A program made the position numbers and the translations under genes. From contig NC_133103.1 in assembly GCF_022965805.1 (NCBI RefSeq), forward strand, positions 27,456,329 through 27,520,328: a stretch of 64,000 nucleotides of DNA, written 5' to 3'. The DNA is from Primulina eburnea (taxonomy: Eukaryota; Streptophyta; Magnoliopsida; Lamiales; Gesneriaceae). This document shows, in pieces, positions 22,740-33,907 of the stretch. The stretch's first letter is position 1; each line of letters opens with the position of its first letter. The notes under the pieces were generated by a model. The model did not search any database and was not told where the DNA came from. It was given only the letters and a program-made list of their open reading frames with translations.

Positions 22740-24819
22740 TGTGGGGACCCGGACGCTAATCATCTTCTTAATCATCTTTGGGATTTAATTATCAATTCTG
22801 ATAAACAGGGTCTAAAAATTTTTCTTTTAATAATGTAACTGCGGAAGGTAATGGAATCTAAATACTATACATGTCTGTATAAAAATACATTTCAGTATTA
22901 AAAGTGCAATAATCTAATCTAAAGTTCAACTACTAAAGTTCAAGTAGTAAACTCAAGTCTACTGCAAGTCCGGAATCACCACGCTAAACTCGTCTTTTCT
23001 CCTAATCTTCTTGACCCCGATCCAGCCCCACCTGTTGTCATGCACACATACAAAACAAGACAACAGCCGGATAACTCCGGTGAGAATAAATCCCAGTATA
23101 AAACATGGTAAGCATGTATATAACCAAACTAATTCATAAACCATGCGATCATGTATAAACACAATATATTCCATAATCTATGAAATTAAGCATGCAACTC
23201 AAATCAGATAAACATGCATATAAACAATCTAAATCATAAAAACATGCTAGCACAACTGGAAGCAATAACGATGGGTCCAATGATCTAGGAACCACATCCA
23301 TATAATCATGCAGTCCTAATCAACTCATGTCTAGACTTGACTCGACTAAAACTCTAGGGATCCCGGGGTGAATAAGACGTCACTGGCTGTCACCTACCCT
23401 ACCAATCGAGGTGCTGTACGTCTTATTCCTAGACTTCGGCCTGATCTGTATCCGCATCTACAATAGGGGCGGTGATCTTCCCCTAAGCTGAGATATCGCC
23501 GAACATCTAGAAGTCTGGATGATCTCGCAGACTTTCCTATCTTAATGCATGAATACAAAATCTGTAAACCAAGCATAATAAGATAAAACATAAACAAGAG
23601 TATAGTATGTGATTTATTGGGCAACTCAAGGATGATCTCGATTGAGTTGTTTCTTCCCGAATATCACATGAATTATACCTTTGTCGTCCCGGTCTGACGA
23701 AGACGAAGTCTTGTATTCAACTCTGTCCATATCAAATCTGAAATGACAATATCGAATACACTGTATCAGTTAAGAACTCAATATACAATCTGTTCTGATC
23801 AATACTCAACTCAGTACATAATCTGATCAATATCCGAACAATGTACAATCTGATTCATATCAATGATATCACGATCTAATCGAAATCATATCTGAATTTG
23901 ATCAATCTAACTCAACTGATGTTTCAACGGCATAACAATACAACCTGAATAACCCCGTCAATCTGAACATCACAAATATAAGACTGAACTCATAACCGGT
24001 GTCAATACAATCATATTCTGAATACTAACACAATTCTAATATAGAATCTCAGTCACTATCTTTCACAAATCATAACAATTACAGAAACGGTTTGTTCTTT
24101 AATCTGTCTTTAATTCTACAATGTCTACAGTAGTAGAAACATCATATCTGAATCACATGCAATTCTAGCAACATCATATTTCCAAAACATCTCAAAACGT
24201 AACAAAACTTACGTCCTTGTGTAGCTCTTAGCACGAGAAGCACGATACTGCTTTCGGATTCGAATTCTGATAGACGGATTTCTCACAATCGCAAATCTAA
24301 AAGACGGAAGGAAATTCTCTCAAGTCTCTCGGTTTCCTTGCCAAAAGTCTGAAGAAAAACGTGTCATCCACATATATTTATACTGCATGCAAATCTGAAA
24401 ACGTGGCATCATTTCTCAAGTTACACGTTAGACCGCGGGTGCGGTGAGTGTAAGGACCGCGGGTGCGCTCAAGCGGTGATCATATCCAAAATGTTCGAAG
24501 CAACGACCGCGGGTGCGGTGTTATCTTTACCGCGGGTGCGGTGTCTGCACCGCGGTTGCGCTCTCGCTAAGACCGCGGGTGCGGTGTGGCTACGGGATTT
24601 GCACTCCATTTTCTGCACATGCATCGCGGGGGCGGTCATGCTAGCACCGCGGGTGCGGTTGTGCAAACTTCTAAATTCTAGTTTTCTGATCATGCAACAC
24701 CTGGTTTCTCAAATCTTTCTTCCTTCATTGCATGTCATGCATTCTCATATCTTCCGAGTCTTACATTAACGAAGATTAACAATCTTGGTTTATCAATTCT
24801 ATAATTCTTGGGCATTACA
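22740..24819 (-). repeat. D left LTR (3' LTR)
   Basis: 2,080 bp. It contains a TATA-like TATTTATA near 24374-24383 and, upstream of it on the minus strand, GC-rich repeats at 24432-24660. The U3 part is short (about 450 bp), leaving a long R/U5. Confidence 0.95.
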
Positions 24820-24857
24820 TTTCTCCCCCTCTTAGATCTGAGTTCGTCCTCGAACTC
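24820..24857 (-). other. D polypurine tract and pre-PPT hairpin
   Basis: On the minus strand GAGTTCG-AGGA-CGAACTC (24857-24840) precedes AAGAGGGGGAGAAA (24833-24820), which abuts the 3' LTR. The stem differs from A and B by paired changes. Confidence 0.88.
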
Positions 24858-27398
24858 TCAAGTAAGCAATTCAGCTGTAGGAGAAGAAATGTATACTAGA
24901 GTTCAACTCGACCTCAAATCCCTGATCCCCATCGGGAATACGAATTCATGAAGTATAACATCATAATACCTCTAACTCAATCTTGTCATATTGGTTATAC
25001 AACATCTGTATAAACCAGTCACCGTTCAATAAAACAATACTAACAGTCATTGTGCAACCTGTTTATCCCAATCAAGGATATATTCAATCTTCCACTCTCC
25101 ATACCAAGCATCATCATTCGATGTTGGTTTATCAAATCTGTCATTTCTGAGCTATCTTTATTCCTGTCTGAATCTTCTTTATATTGACTCTGTAGCACTT
25201 ACCGTACAAGGTGTCATCTGTAACTATCTCAGTACTCTTTGATAGCTATCACCACACAATCACCCATAAGGTAACAAAACTTTATGTCAACTAGTGCTAG
25301 CATCCAGCACTACCACTCTCTGGATATCTTCCAATATCTGGTTAGTACATTCTGACTGTCTGTCAATGTATCTGACTACCTGCCAATCGGTAATAAATCT
25401 GTACAAGAGAGCTTATGATAGAGTCTATCCTAAGTACAATTCCATCAAAATCACAATCTGATATCATCTAATTCAATATGCTAGTCCATCTGATTATTTC
25501 TTTGACATCGATCTATGTCATCTAGTTCTGTTTGTACGTAATCTGGTACAAACTGATAGATATAGATTGAGAAATCTGTCAATCATAATCGTATCATATC
25601 AAAATCTAAAGAAAATGGCGGTAATGTTATTACGAAAACCATAGGAATGTACTCCCATTTCTATTCGGAAATATACATATTCTGTAACAAATCTTCTGAT
25701 TTCTATCTTTCTGTTTTCTTCTGTTAGCAATTCAGACCTATCAGTAGAATTTCTGCTAACATTTCTGTACAATTTCTGCCATAACTGATCTAATCTGTTT
25801 ATATCACAACTATCTGTTCGAATATAATACATTCACAAACATCTGAATGAAAACTGACTTCACTACTGTGCGGTTCTGACACTATCTGTGATTTTGGATT
25901 CGAACTATTCTGTATAAACAAATCAGTAATAATATAAGATAAAGACAAACTACCTACCTGGTATTCGGCTCTGACCACCGATATCAAAATCTGTAAACAA
26001 TTCTGAAACATTTTGATATCATAAAATAATCAATCTTATACAACCACAAATCACATATCAGTTGCTCTAATCGAAACTCTGTTCTGATTATCGAAATACA
26101 ATTCTGAGCATTCTGATCACATTTCTGAACTGTTGCAACTCTCAACTGTTTACAATATTCTGTATCAAACATACATACAAACTACAGTAATATCAATCAG
26201 ATTCGAGATAAAACAGCCTATACAGATCTAGTGAGTTTAAGAAAACTCATAGAACAATGATTGCTGGCAATACTGATAATTCTGACTACTGATCCATCTT
26301 CACAGTGCCCAAATCATCTGCCATATCTCATCTGCAATAGAATATGCTCCCAAACAATCTAAGATGTCTCAAATACTGATTTAGAGCAATCACAATACGC
26401 AAGTAGATATAACATAATCAAAGAATAAGAGAATAAGAAAATCTGTAAAACTCAGCAATTCTGACTTTCTGACATTTCTGCTAATTCTGATATATCTGTT
26501 ACCTGTGTCGTTTACAGTCGCTCATTTCTGTCTCAACTGTGCAAATAAATCGGTATACAAACTGCAGATATCACATATTCTGAATACAATCTGTTTCAAT
26601 TATGATTCATACCTGACTAATTTCTGTATATAATAATCACAGTTCTCTGAATATTCAACAAAATCTTCAGGTATTCGATTTGATCAATCGAATACTGCAA
26701 TTATATCAAATCTCATAGAGACAATGAGCATAAAATCATCAGAACATATCTGAAAATACTGACACATACCAAAGAGAAAAAACTAAATCAGATGTAACTC
26801 CTGGTCGATACTCGTCTACTGATCTTTTAAGTCATTCTGTATCATTCTGTACATTCAATATCATTTTGTACTGAATTCTAATACAACACTAAATATCTGA
26901 TCTGAATTCAATTCTGAAATCTATCTTTCTGATATTAAGTAACTCTGAAATCTTATCTAACAACATCAGTCAACTCATACATCATTGACATATCTGTCAA
27001 TTTTAGGCTCGATTTCAGTAGATCTACTGAATACATAAGGATACTATCTGTTCCTTTCTGTATCAATCGAGTCATAGACAACACAGATATCAAAGGAATT
27101 TGAGATCTAGAATCCTTACTGTGAAATCTCTACTCATCAACCATATCTGGTCTGAATCTTATACTCGAGTTTTGTACTTGTTTAGCATACAATTATCAAT
27201 AATGCAATCCAATCAGCAACACAAGTACATAAACATTACAGTCATACAGACCCAACGGATAATGCATATCTCCATGCAACTCATTCAAGGATAATCTTAA
27301 GGAATGCAGTAGTATATATCAATACATATGCAATCTAAATATAAAGAATAGTACCTGTTGTGAATTCTAGATCTGTGTTTTCGTTTGAACTTTGTTCC
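24858..27398 (-). other. D non-coding filler in place of pol
   Basis: About 2.5 kb with no ORF above about 80 codons and no pol motif on either strand. It is strongly enriched for TCTGA and TCTGT words on the plus strand, often several per 60 bp line, as is the LTR of D. There is no clear tandem period. Confidence 0.8.
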
Positions 27399-28298
27399 CT
27401 ACAATCTTCGGGAACGTTTCTGGGGACAGACTTTAGCAAAGTGTCCCGGTTGTCCACAATTATTGCATCTACCAGTCACTCCCTGGCATTGCTCGGTGGA
27501 ATGTCTCCCTCCACAACTCCTGCAATACACTCCAGTATAGCTCGGACTAGAACTACTGGAACTCGAGGAATCACCCCCTAACTTCTTGAATGGCTTCTTG
27601 CGGGCTTTCAGCAAATCTTGCTTCCCACTCGTACTGCCGTGATAATATCGGAGAGAGGATTGCTGTGTCTGGGGTTGCTTCACACACAACCTTGTCAATT
27701 GTCTAATCAGACTTGCCTCAGCTCTCTTCGCTCTACTCAGGATGTCAGCAAAATGGTAAGGTCGCTGCAAATTCATAAATGCAACTACCTCCGAGTTCAA
27801 CCCTCTGATGAACTGATTCACTATAGCTTCATCATTTCCAGCTATCTGAGGAGCAAAGTGCAGTAGAGTAGAGAATTTGGCGGTATATTCATCAATATTC
27901 AACTGCCCTTGGCTCAAATTCTCAAACTCTGCTTTCTTGTCCTCTCGGTACGAGACTGAGAAGAATCGTCGATAGAATTCAGTTCTGAATATTTCCCACG
28001 AAATCATTGTACCTCTCTCTGCCCACATTCTTCTACTTGTAATCCACCAACTCCTGGCGACTTCTCGTAACTAGTAAGGCACCATTTTAACCCTCTGTTC
28101 ATCTGTACAATCAAGTAAATCAAACAAGATTTCTATATCATCAAACCAGTTCTGACAATCTTCAGATGTCTCGGTACCACTCAAAATCGGCGGCTGTAAT
28201 AATTCAAATTCTTTCATCTTTTCTTCTAGCTGAGCTTCTGATGCATCTCTCTGTTCTGACGAAGTACTACCCCTTTCTGAAAATCTCCGAGGCGGTAT
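27399..28298 (-). pseudogene. gag: D gag, start codon lost and one stop
   Basis: The minus-strand frame can be read from 28298, where ATA stands at the place of the expected ATG before PPRRFSERG. It continues through the gag domain (ILSGTETSEDCQNWFDDIE, FDLLDCTDEQRV, ARSWWIT) but is cut by TAG at 28073-28071. From the next ATG at 28028 it stays open for 209 codons (FRTEFYRRFF, LSQGQLNIDEYTAKF). It ends with a Ser-rich linker and two knuckles (CRSCGGRHSTEQC, CNNCGQPGHFAKVC). The length is normal for Tekay Gag. The broken start and stop mean that this copy cannot make full Gag. Confidence 0.88.
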
Positions 28299-28650
28299 AT
28301 CTGAATATCAAACAATTCAATATACAGTCTGTATAATCTGTCTCAGCCCTCCTCTGATCATAAACCTCTGATTCAGACTCGGTTCTGATTCAGGCTTAGT
28401 AATTACATGCTGTAATCAACTCAGATAACAAACAACATGTAATAGGGAAAACAATAAATCATGCTAGCACACAATGTCAATCATCATTATAATCAATCTC
28501 ATGCTAGCACACATGCAAGGAAAGAAAAATTCAATCTACCCCGCTCATCTCTTCTATCTCAATCTAAGTCAGTCTAAAAGATCTATCAGTTCTTACTATC
28601 TCCATCTAAAGGATCTATCTCTAAAAGATCTATCGCTAAAGGAACTATCA
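28299..28650 (-). other. D leader between primer site and gag
   Basis: No ORF. Near the primer site there are repeated AAAGATCTATC/AAAGGATCTATC words (28579-28645), a short diverged direct repeat. Confidence 0.6.
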
Positions 28651-28662
28651 GCTCTGATACCA
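28651..28662 (-). other. D primer binding site (tRNA-iMet)
   Basis: GCTCTGATACCA on the plus strand, five bases inside the 5' LTR, is TGGTATCAGAGC on the minus strand. Confidence 0.92.
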
Positions 28663-28667
28663 CCTGT

Positions 28668-30747
28668 TGTGGGGACCCGGACGCTAATCATCTTCTTAAT
28701 CATCTTTGGGATTTAATTATCAATTCTGATAAACAGGGTCTAAAAATTTTTCTTTTAATAATGTAACTGCGGAAGGTAATGGAATCTAAATACTATACAT
28801 GTCTGTATAAAAATACATTTCAGTATTAAAAGTGCAATAATCTAATCTAAAGTTCAACTACTAAAGTTCAAGTAGTAAACTCAAGTCTACTGCAAGTCCG
28901 GAATCACCACGCTAAACTCGTCTTTTCTCCTAATCTTCTTGACCCCGATCCAGCCCCACCTGTTGTCATGCACACATACAAAACAAGACAACAGCCGGAT
29001 AACTCCGGTGAGAATAAATCCCAGTATAAAACATGGTAAGCATGTATATAACCAAACTAATTCATAAACCATGCGATCATGTATAAACACAATATATTCC
29101 ATAATCTATGAAATTAAGCATGCAACTCAAATCAGATAAACATGCATATAAACAATCTAAATCATAAAAACATGCTAGCACAACTGGAAGCAATAACGAT
29201 GGGTCCAATGATCTAGGAACCACATCCATATAATCATGCAGTCCTAATCAACTCATGTCTAGACTTGACTCGACTAAAACTCTAGGGATCCCGGGGTGAA
29301 TAAGACGTCACTGGCTGTCACCTACCCTACCAATCGAGGTGCTGTACGTCTTATTCCTAGACTTCGGCCTGATCTGTATCCGCATCTACAATAGGGGCGG
29401 TGATCTTCCCCTAAGCTGAGATATCGCCGAACATCTAGAAGTCTGGATGATCTCGCAGACTTTCCTATCTTAATGCATGAATACAAAATCTGTAAACCAA
29501 GCATAATAAGATAAAACATAAACAAGAGTATAGTATGTGATTTATTGGGCAACTCAAGGATGATCTCGATTGAGTTGTTTCTTCCCGAATATCACATGAA
29601 TTATACCTTTGTCGTCCCGGTCTGACGAAGACGAAGTCTTGTATTCAACTCTGTCCATATCAAATCTGAAATGACAATATCGAATACACTGTATCAGTTA
29701 AGAACTCAATATACAATCTGTTCTGATCAATACTCAACTCAGTACATAATCTGATCAATATCCGAACAATGTACAATCTGATTCATATCAATGATATCAC
29801 GATCTAATCGAAATCATATCTGAATTTGATCAATCTAACTCAACTGATGTTTCAACGGCATAACAATACAACCTGAATAACCCCGTCAATCTGAACATCA
29901 CAAATATAAGACTGAACTCATAACCGGTGTCAATACAATCATATTCTGAATACTAACACAATTCTAATATAGAATCTCAGTCACTATCTTTCACAAATCA
30001 TAACAATTACAGAAACGGTTTGTTCTTTAATCTGTCTTTAATTCTACAATGTCTACAGTAGTAGAAACATCATATCTGAATCACATGCAATTCTAGCAAC
30101 ATCATATTTCCAAAACATCTCAAAACGTAACAAAACTTACGTCCTTGTGTAGCTCTTAGCACGAGAAGCACGATACTGCTTTCGGATTCGAATTCTGATA
30201 GACGGATTTCTCACAATCGCAAATCTAAAAGACGGAAGGAAATTCTCTCAAGTCTCTCGGTTTCCTTGCCAAAAGTCTGAAGAAAAACGTGTCATCCACA
30301 TATATTTATACTGCATGCAAATCTGAAAACGTGGCATCATTTCTCAAGTTACACGTTAGACCGCGGGTGCGGTGAGTGTAAGGACCGCGGGTGCGCTCAA
30401 GCGGTGATCATATCCAAAATGTTCGAAGCAACGACCGCGGGTGCGGTGTTATCTTTACCGCGGGTGCGGTGTCTGCACCGCGGTTGCGCTCTCGCTAAGA
30501 CCGCGGGTGCGGTGTGGCTACGGGATTTGCACTCCATTTTCTGCACATGCATCGCGGGGGCGGTCATGCTAGCACCGCGGGTGCGGTTGTGCAAACTTCT
30601 AAATTCTAGTTTTCTGATCATGCAACACCTGGTTTCTCAAATCTTTCTTCCTTCATTGCATGTCATGCATTCTCATATCTTCCGAGTCTTACATTAACGA
30701 AGATTAACAATCTTGGTTTATCAATTCTATAATTCTTGGGCATTACA
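28668..30747 (-). repeat. D right LTR (5' LTR)
   Basis: 2,080 bp and apparently identical to the left LTR. TATA-like box near 30302-30311 and GC-rich repeats at 30360-30588. ORFs within it recur in the other LTR and are not genes. Confidence 0.95.
30302..30588 (-). promoter_or_regulatory. D LTR promoter with CCGCGGGTGCGG repeats
   Basis: Eight copies of ACCGCGGGTGCGGTG or close variants lie directly upstream (minus strand) of a GTATAAATAT box. CCGCGG is a perfect palindrome. The copies are rich in CpG within an AT-rich element. The left LTR has the same at 24374-24660. Confidence 0.6.
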
Positions 30748-31084
30748 CCGGGCTCTTGACTGCCCAGGTAGAGGAGAAGTGCCCGATGTATTGACTCCAA
30801 TTCAGGCGGTTCATTTAATATCCCGGGCCATTCATGACCCTGTTTCTTATGGGGGTATCACCACACATCCCTAAAATAGTCGGGCTAAAGTCTGACTTGC
30901 TGTCTCGATCAATCATACTTGTACTTTTGTAAAAACATAATTCATAATATGTAAAAGCATCGGGGGCTTCAAATATCCCAGAGATGGGGTGAGGTGCCGG
31001 GGCCTCATGTCTCCCGGGCTTACAAATAACTAGGATACGGAGCCCTGAGACAGGGTACGGGTCTTTTGACTTAATGAATGGTCG

Positions 31085-32455
31085 AGGTGCGGAGCCCCGA
31101 GCTAGGGTGTAGATCCCTGGAATATACAAAATGCCCGAGGTGTAGAGCCCCGAGCCAGGGTGTGGTGCCCTGGGCTTTTTGTTGATCGAGGTGTGGTTCC
31201 CCGAGCCAGGGTGTCGTGCCCTGGGCTTTTAAGAACCAAGGTTTAGAGCCTTGTGCTGGGGAGCATGTCCTAAGATTTGAGGTGGAGAGCCCTGAGCCAG
31301 GGTGTAGTGCCCTGGGATTTTAAAAACCAAGGTACGGAGCCTTGGGGCGGGGAGCATGTCTCGGGGCTTGTGAATGGTCGAGGTGCGGAGCCCCAAACCA
31401 GGGTGTAGAAACCTGGGCTTTTAATAACCAAGGTACGGAGCCTTGGGTCGGGGAGCATGTCCCGGGACTTGCGAATGGTCGAGGTGGGGAGCCCCGAGCC
31501 AGGGTGTAGTGCCTGGGCTTTTTGTTGATAGAGGTATGGTTCCCTGAGCCAGGGTGTAGTGTCCTCGGCTTTTAAGAACCAAGGTACGGAGCCTTGGGCC
31601 CGAGAGCATGTCCCGGGACTTGTGAATGGTCGTGGTGCGGAGCCCCGAGCCATGGTGTAGTGCCCTGGGCTTATAAATAACCAAGGTGCGGAGCCTTGGG
31701 CCAGGGAGCATGTCTCGGGACTTGTGAATGGTCGAGGTGCGGAGCCTCGAGCCAGGTTTGAGAACCCTGAGCTTATAAATAACCAAGGCGCGGAGCCTTG
31801 GGCTGGGGACCATGTCCCGGGACTTGGGAATGGTTGAGGTACGGAGCCCCGAGCCAGGTTTGAGAACCCTGGGCTTATAAATAACCAAGGTGCGGAGCCT
31901 TGGGCCGGGGAGCATGTCCCGGGACTTGGGAATGGTCGAGGTACGGAGCCTCGAGCCAGGTTTGAGAATCCTGGGCTTATAAATAACCAAGGTGCGGAGC
32001 CTTGGGCCGGGGAGCATGTCTCGGGACTTGGGAATGGTCGAGGTACGGAGCCCCGAGCCAGGTTTGAGAACCCTGGGCAATAAATAACCAAGTGCGGAGC
32101 CTTGGGCCTAGGGAGCATGTCCCGGGACTTGGGAATGGTCGAGGTACGGAGCCCCGAGCCAGGTTTGAGAACCCTGGGCTTATAAATAACCAAGGTACGG
32201 AGCCTTGGGCCGGGGAGCATGTCTCGGGACTTATGAATGGTCGAGGTGCGGAGCCTCGAGCCAGGTTTGAGAACTCTGGGCTTATAAATAACCAAGGTGC
32301 GGAGCCTTGGGCCGGGGAGCATGTCCCAGGACTTGGGAATGGTCGAGGTACGGAGCCCCGAGCCAGGTTTGAGAACCTTGGGCTTATAAATAACCAAGGT
32401 GCGGAGCCTGGGCCTGAATGAATGGTCGAGGTACAGAGCCCGAGCCAGGATACGG
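31085..32455 (-). repeat. 102 bp tandem array, C internal region 1
   Basis: Roughly 13 diverged units of 102 bp. Each unit contains short inverted repeats such as CCAAGG-7 nt-CCTTGG, CCAGG...CCTGG and the palindrome GTCCCGGGAC. The period equals 34 codons, so an open minus-strand frame (31270-32508) arises and yields a repetitive Arg/Pro/Ser/Leu-rich sequence with no recognised domain. I regard that frame as a by-product of the period. Confidence 0.85.
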
Positions 32456-32471
32456 ATCCATGAACTTAATA

Positions 32472-32728
32472 GATAAGATGCCGGGGCCTCATGTCTCCCG
32501 GAATTCAAATAAGATAACGGGGCCTCATACCTCCCGGGCTTCAGATAAGATGCTGGGGCCTCATGTTTCCCAGACTTCAGATAATGTACCGGGGCCTCAT
32601 ATCTCCTGGACTTTAAAGAATGTGCCGGGGCCTCATGCCTCCCGGGCTTAAGATAAGAATGTGCCGGTGCCTCATGTCTCCCGGACTTAAATAATGCGCT
32701 GGGGCCTCATATATCTCGGACTTAGTAG
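32472..32728 (-). repeat. 36 bp tandem array, C internal region 1
   Basis: About seven units built on CCGGGGCCTCATGTCTCCCG, each with CCGGG and CCCGG facing each other. A single extra unit lies near 30993-31020 on the other side of the 102 bp array. Confidence 0.8.
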
Positions 32729-33081
32729 ATTTTGTTTTTCCTGTTGTATTAGTTTATTAAAAACCAAATCACTAATCTGGAAATACTGAATCAGAATTCA
32801 TTTTCGGTAGAGTGAAACTTCTCTAGTTGAGCTTTGTTAGGCGACTAATATAGCTGTATGCTACTGAATGCATAGCAAATATTCTTCCACGTCAATCCGG
32901 GATAGCTGCTGAGTTTTGAGCCCATATAAAATCCACATATAAGATCTAAGTGCCGAGTTGGTCGGACTTGTATGTTTGCCAAGCACAGTTGGGCTTACTG
33001 AGATGCCAAGCAAGGTCGGACTTGCTTTTGAATGGAAACCATATCTACATCTTGAGCTTAAGTTCCCACAGACGACGCCAA

Positions 33082-33690
33082 TGATGTGATCTCGCTGCAA
33101 CAGGGTGAGCCGGGTAAGGAGCTCCAACGGATCAGATCAACAATTTATAGTGTTTGGGAATTTTGAGTCAAGATAATGGCTTGGATTTACACCTGCAACA
33201 AGAGAGTAACACTTGAATGGGCGTCAGAGGGGTGTCCGGCGTGGCCACTCCGATGCTAAAGTCAGCAGGTTGAGGATGAACACAAGCAATATTTGAGAGA
33301 AAATATGTGTAATGCTTAGAGTTCAAAGATTTCATAATCATTAAATGAGAAGTGTACCTGATATTTATAGTAGAAAACGGGTTAGTTACCTAGATTCCAG
33401 TGCCACCTACTATGTATGGCAAGTCGGTTGCCCATACACTAGCTTCTGATGGCTTCTAAGACACTCCAAGCCCAAGTTGTTCTGACAGATTAGACTGCCT
33501 ATATCAATCATACTCGAGTGTGGTGTAATTCTCGAGGTTGTCCAGGTAGTAGGTTACCCGGGTGCTTGTAAGACAGCCTGGGCTCTGGACTGCCCAGGTA
33601 GTGGAGAAGTGCCCGGCGTATTGACTCCAATTCGGGCGGTCCAATTAATATCCCGGGTCATTCATGACCCGGTTCTTTATGGGGGTATCA
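33082..33690 (-). repeat. C middle LTR
   Basis: A 609 bp full-length LTR from TGATGTGATC to GGGGGTATCA with internal sequence on both sides and no target duplication. It is therefore shared between two tandem element bodies. A CTATTTATAG box near 33360 gives CTATAAATAG on the minus strand. Confidence 0.9.
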
Positions 33691-33907
33691 CCACCCATCC
33701 CTAAAATAGTCGGGCTAGAGTCTGAATCACTGTCCTGATCAATAATACTTGCACTTTTGTAAAAACATAATTCAGAATATGTAAAAGCATCGTGGCCTTC
33801 AAATATCCCAGAGATGGGATGAGGTGCCGGGGCCTCATGTCTCCCGGGCTTACTGAATAACTAGGATACGGAGCCCTGAGACAGGGTACGGGTCCTTTGA
33901 CTTAATG

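Larger units (their letters stand above)
22740..30747 (-). mobile_element. Element D: young gag-only LTR element
   Basis: Runs TGTGGGGACC...GCATTACA, flanked by CCGGG (22735-22739 and 30748-30752), in the left LTR of C. Both LTRs are 2,080 bp and I saw no difference between them. On the minus strand the order is LTR, Met primer site, gag, about 2.6 kb of non-coding filler, polypurine tract, LTR. No protease, RT or integrase is present. This matches the published category of terminal-repeat elements carrying only a Gag domain. Gag resembles that of Tekay-type B, but the LTRs do not match A or B, so the donor of the enzymes is not in the window. Confidence 0.93.
4232..30860 (-). repeat. C left LTR, split by A and D
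   Basis: Three pieces, 4232-4630, 22638-22739 and 30753-30860, join to 609 bp once A, D and their duplicated targets are removed. This equals the middle LTR (609 bp) and is one base longer than the right one (608 bp). The minus-strand ORF at 4330-4572 is an LTR shadow that recurs at 36305-36580. Confidence 0.9.
30861..33081 (-). other. C internal region 1
   Basis: About 2.2 kb without gag or pol. It holds a 102 bp tandem array (about 31085-32455), a 36 bp array (about 32472-32728) and a roughly 350 bp leader next to the middle LTR. A G-rich AGGGATGTGTGG on the minus strand abuts the left LTR and may be the polypurine tract. Confidence 0.8.

Noticed and set aside
24476..24769. 97-codon ORF over the GC repeats in the D LTR (and its twin at 30404-30697)
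   Set aside because: It lies across the palindrome array of an LTR and has a counterpart on the other strand. The low stop density comes from GC-rich repeats.
31270..32508. 412-codon minus-strand ORF in C as a protein gene
   Set aside because: It is a reading of the 102 bp tandem array, whose period is a multiple of three. There is no domain, the composition is biased, and other frames of the array are also partly open.
32472..32728. CRISPR-like array
   Set aside because: The repeats are directly tandem, diverged and without unique spacers, and the genome is a plant's.
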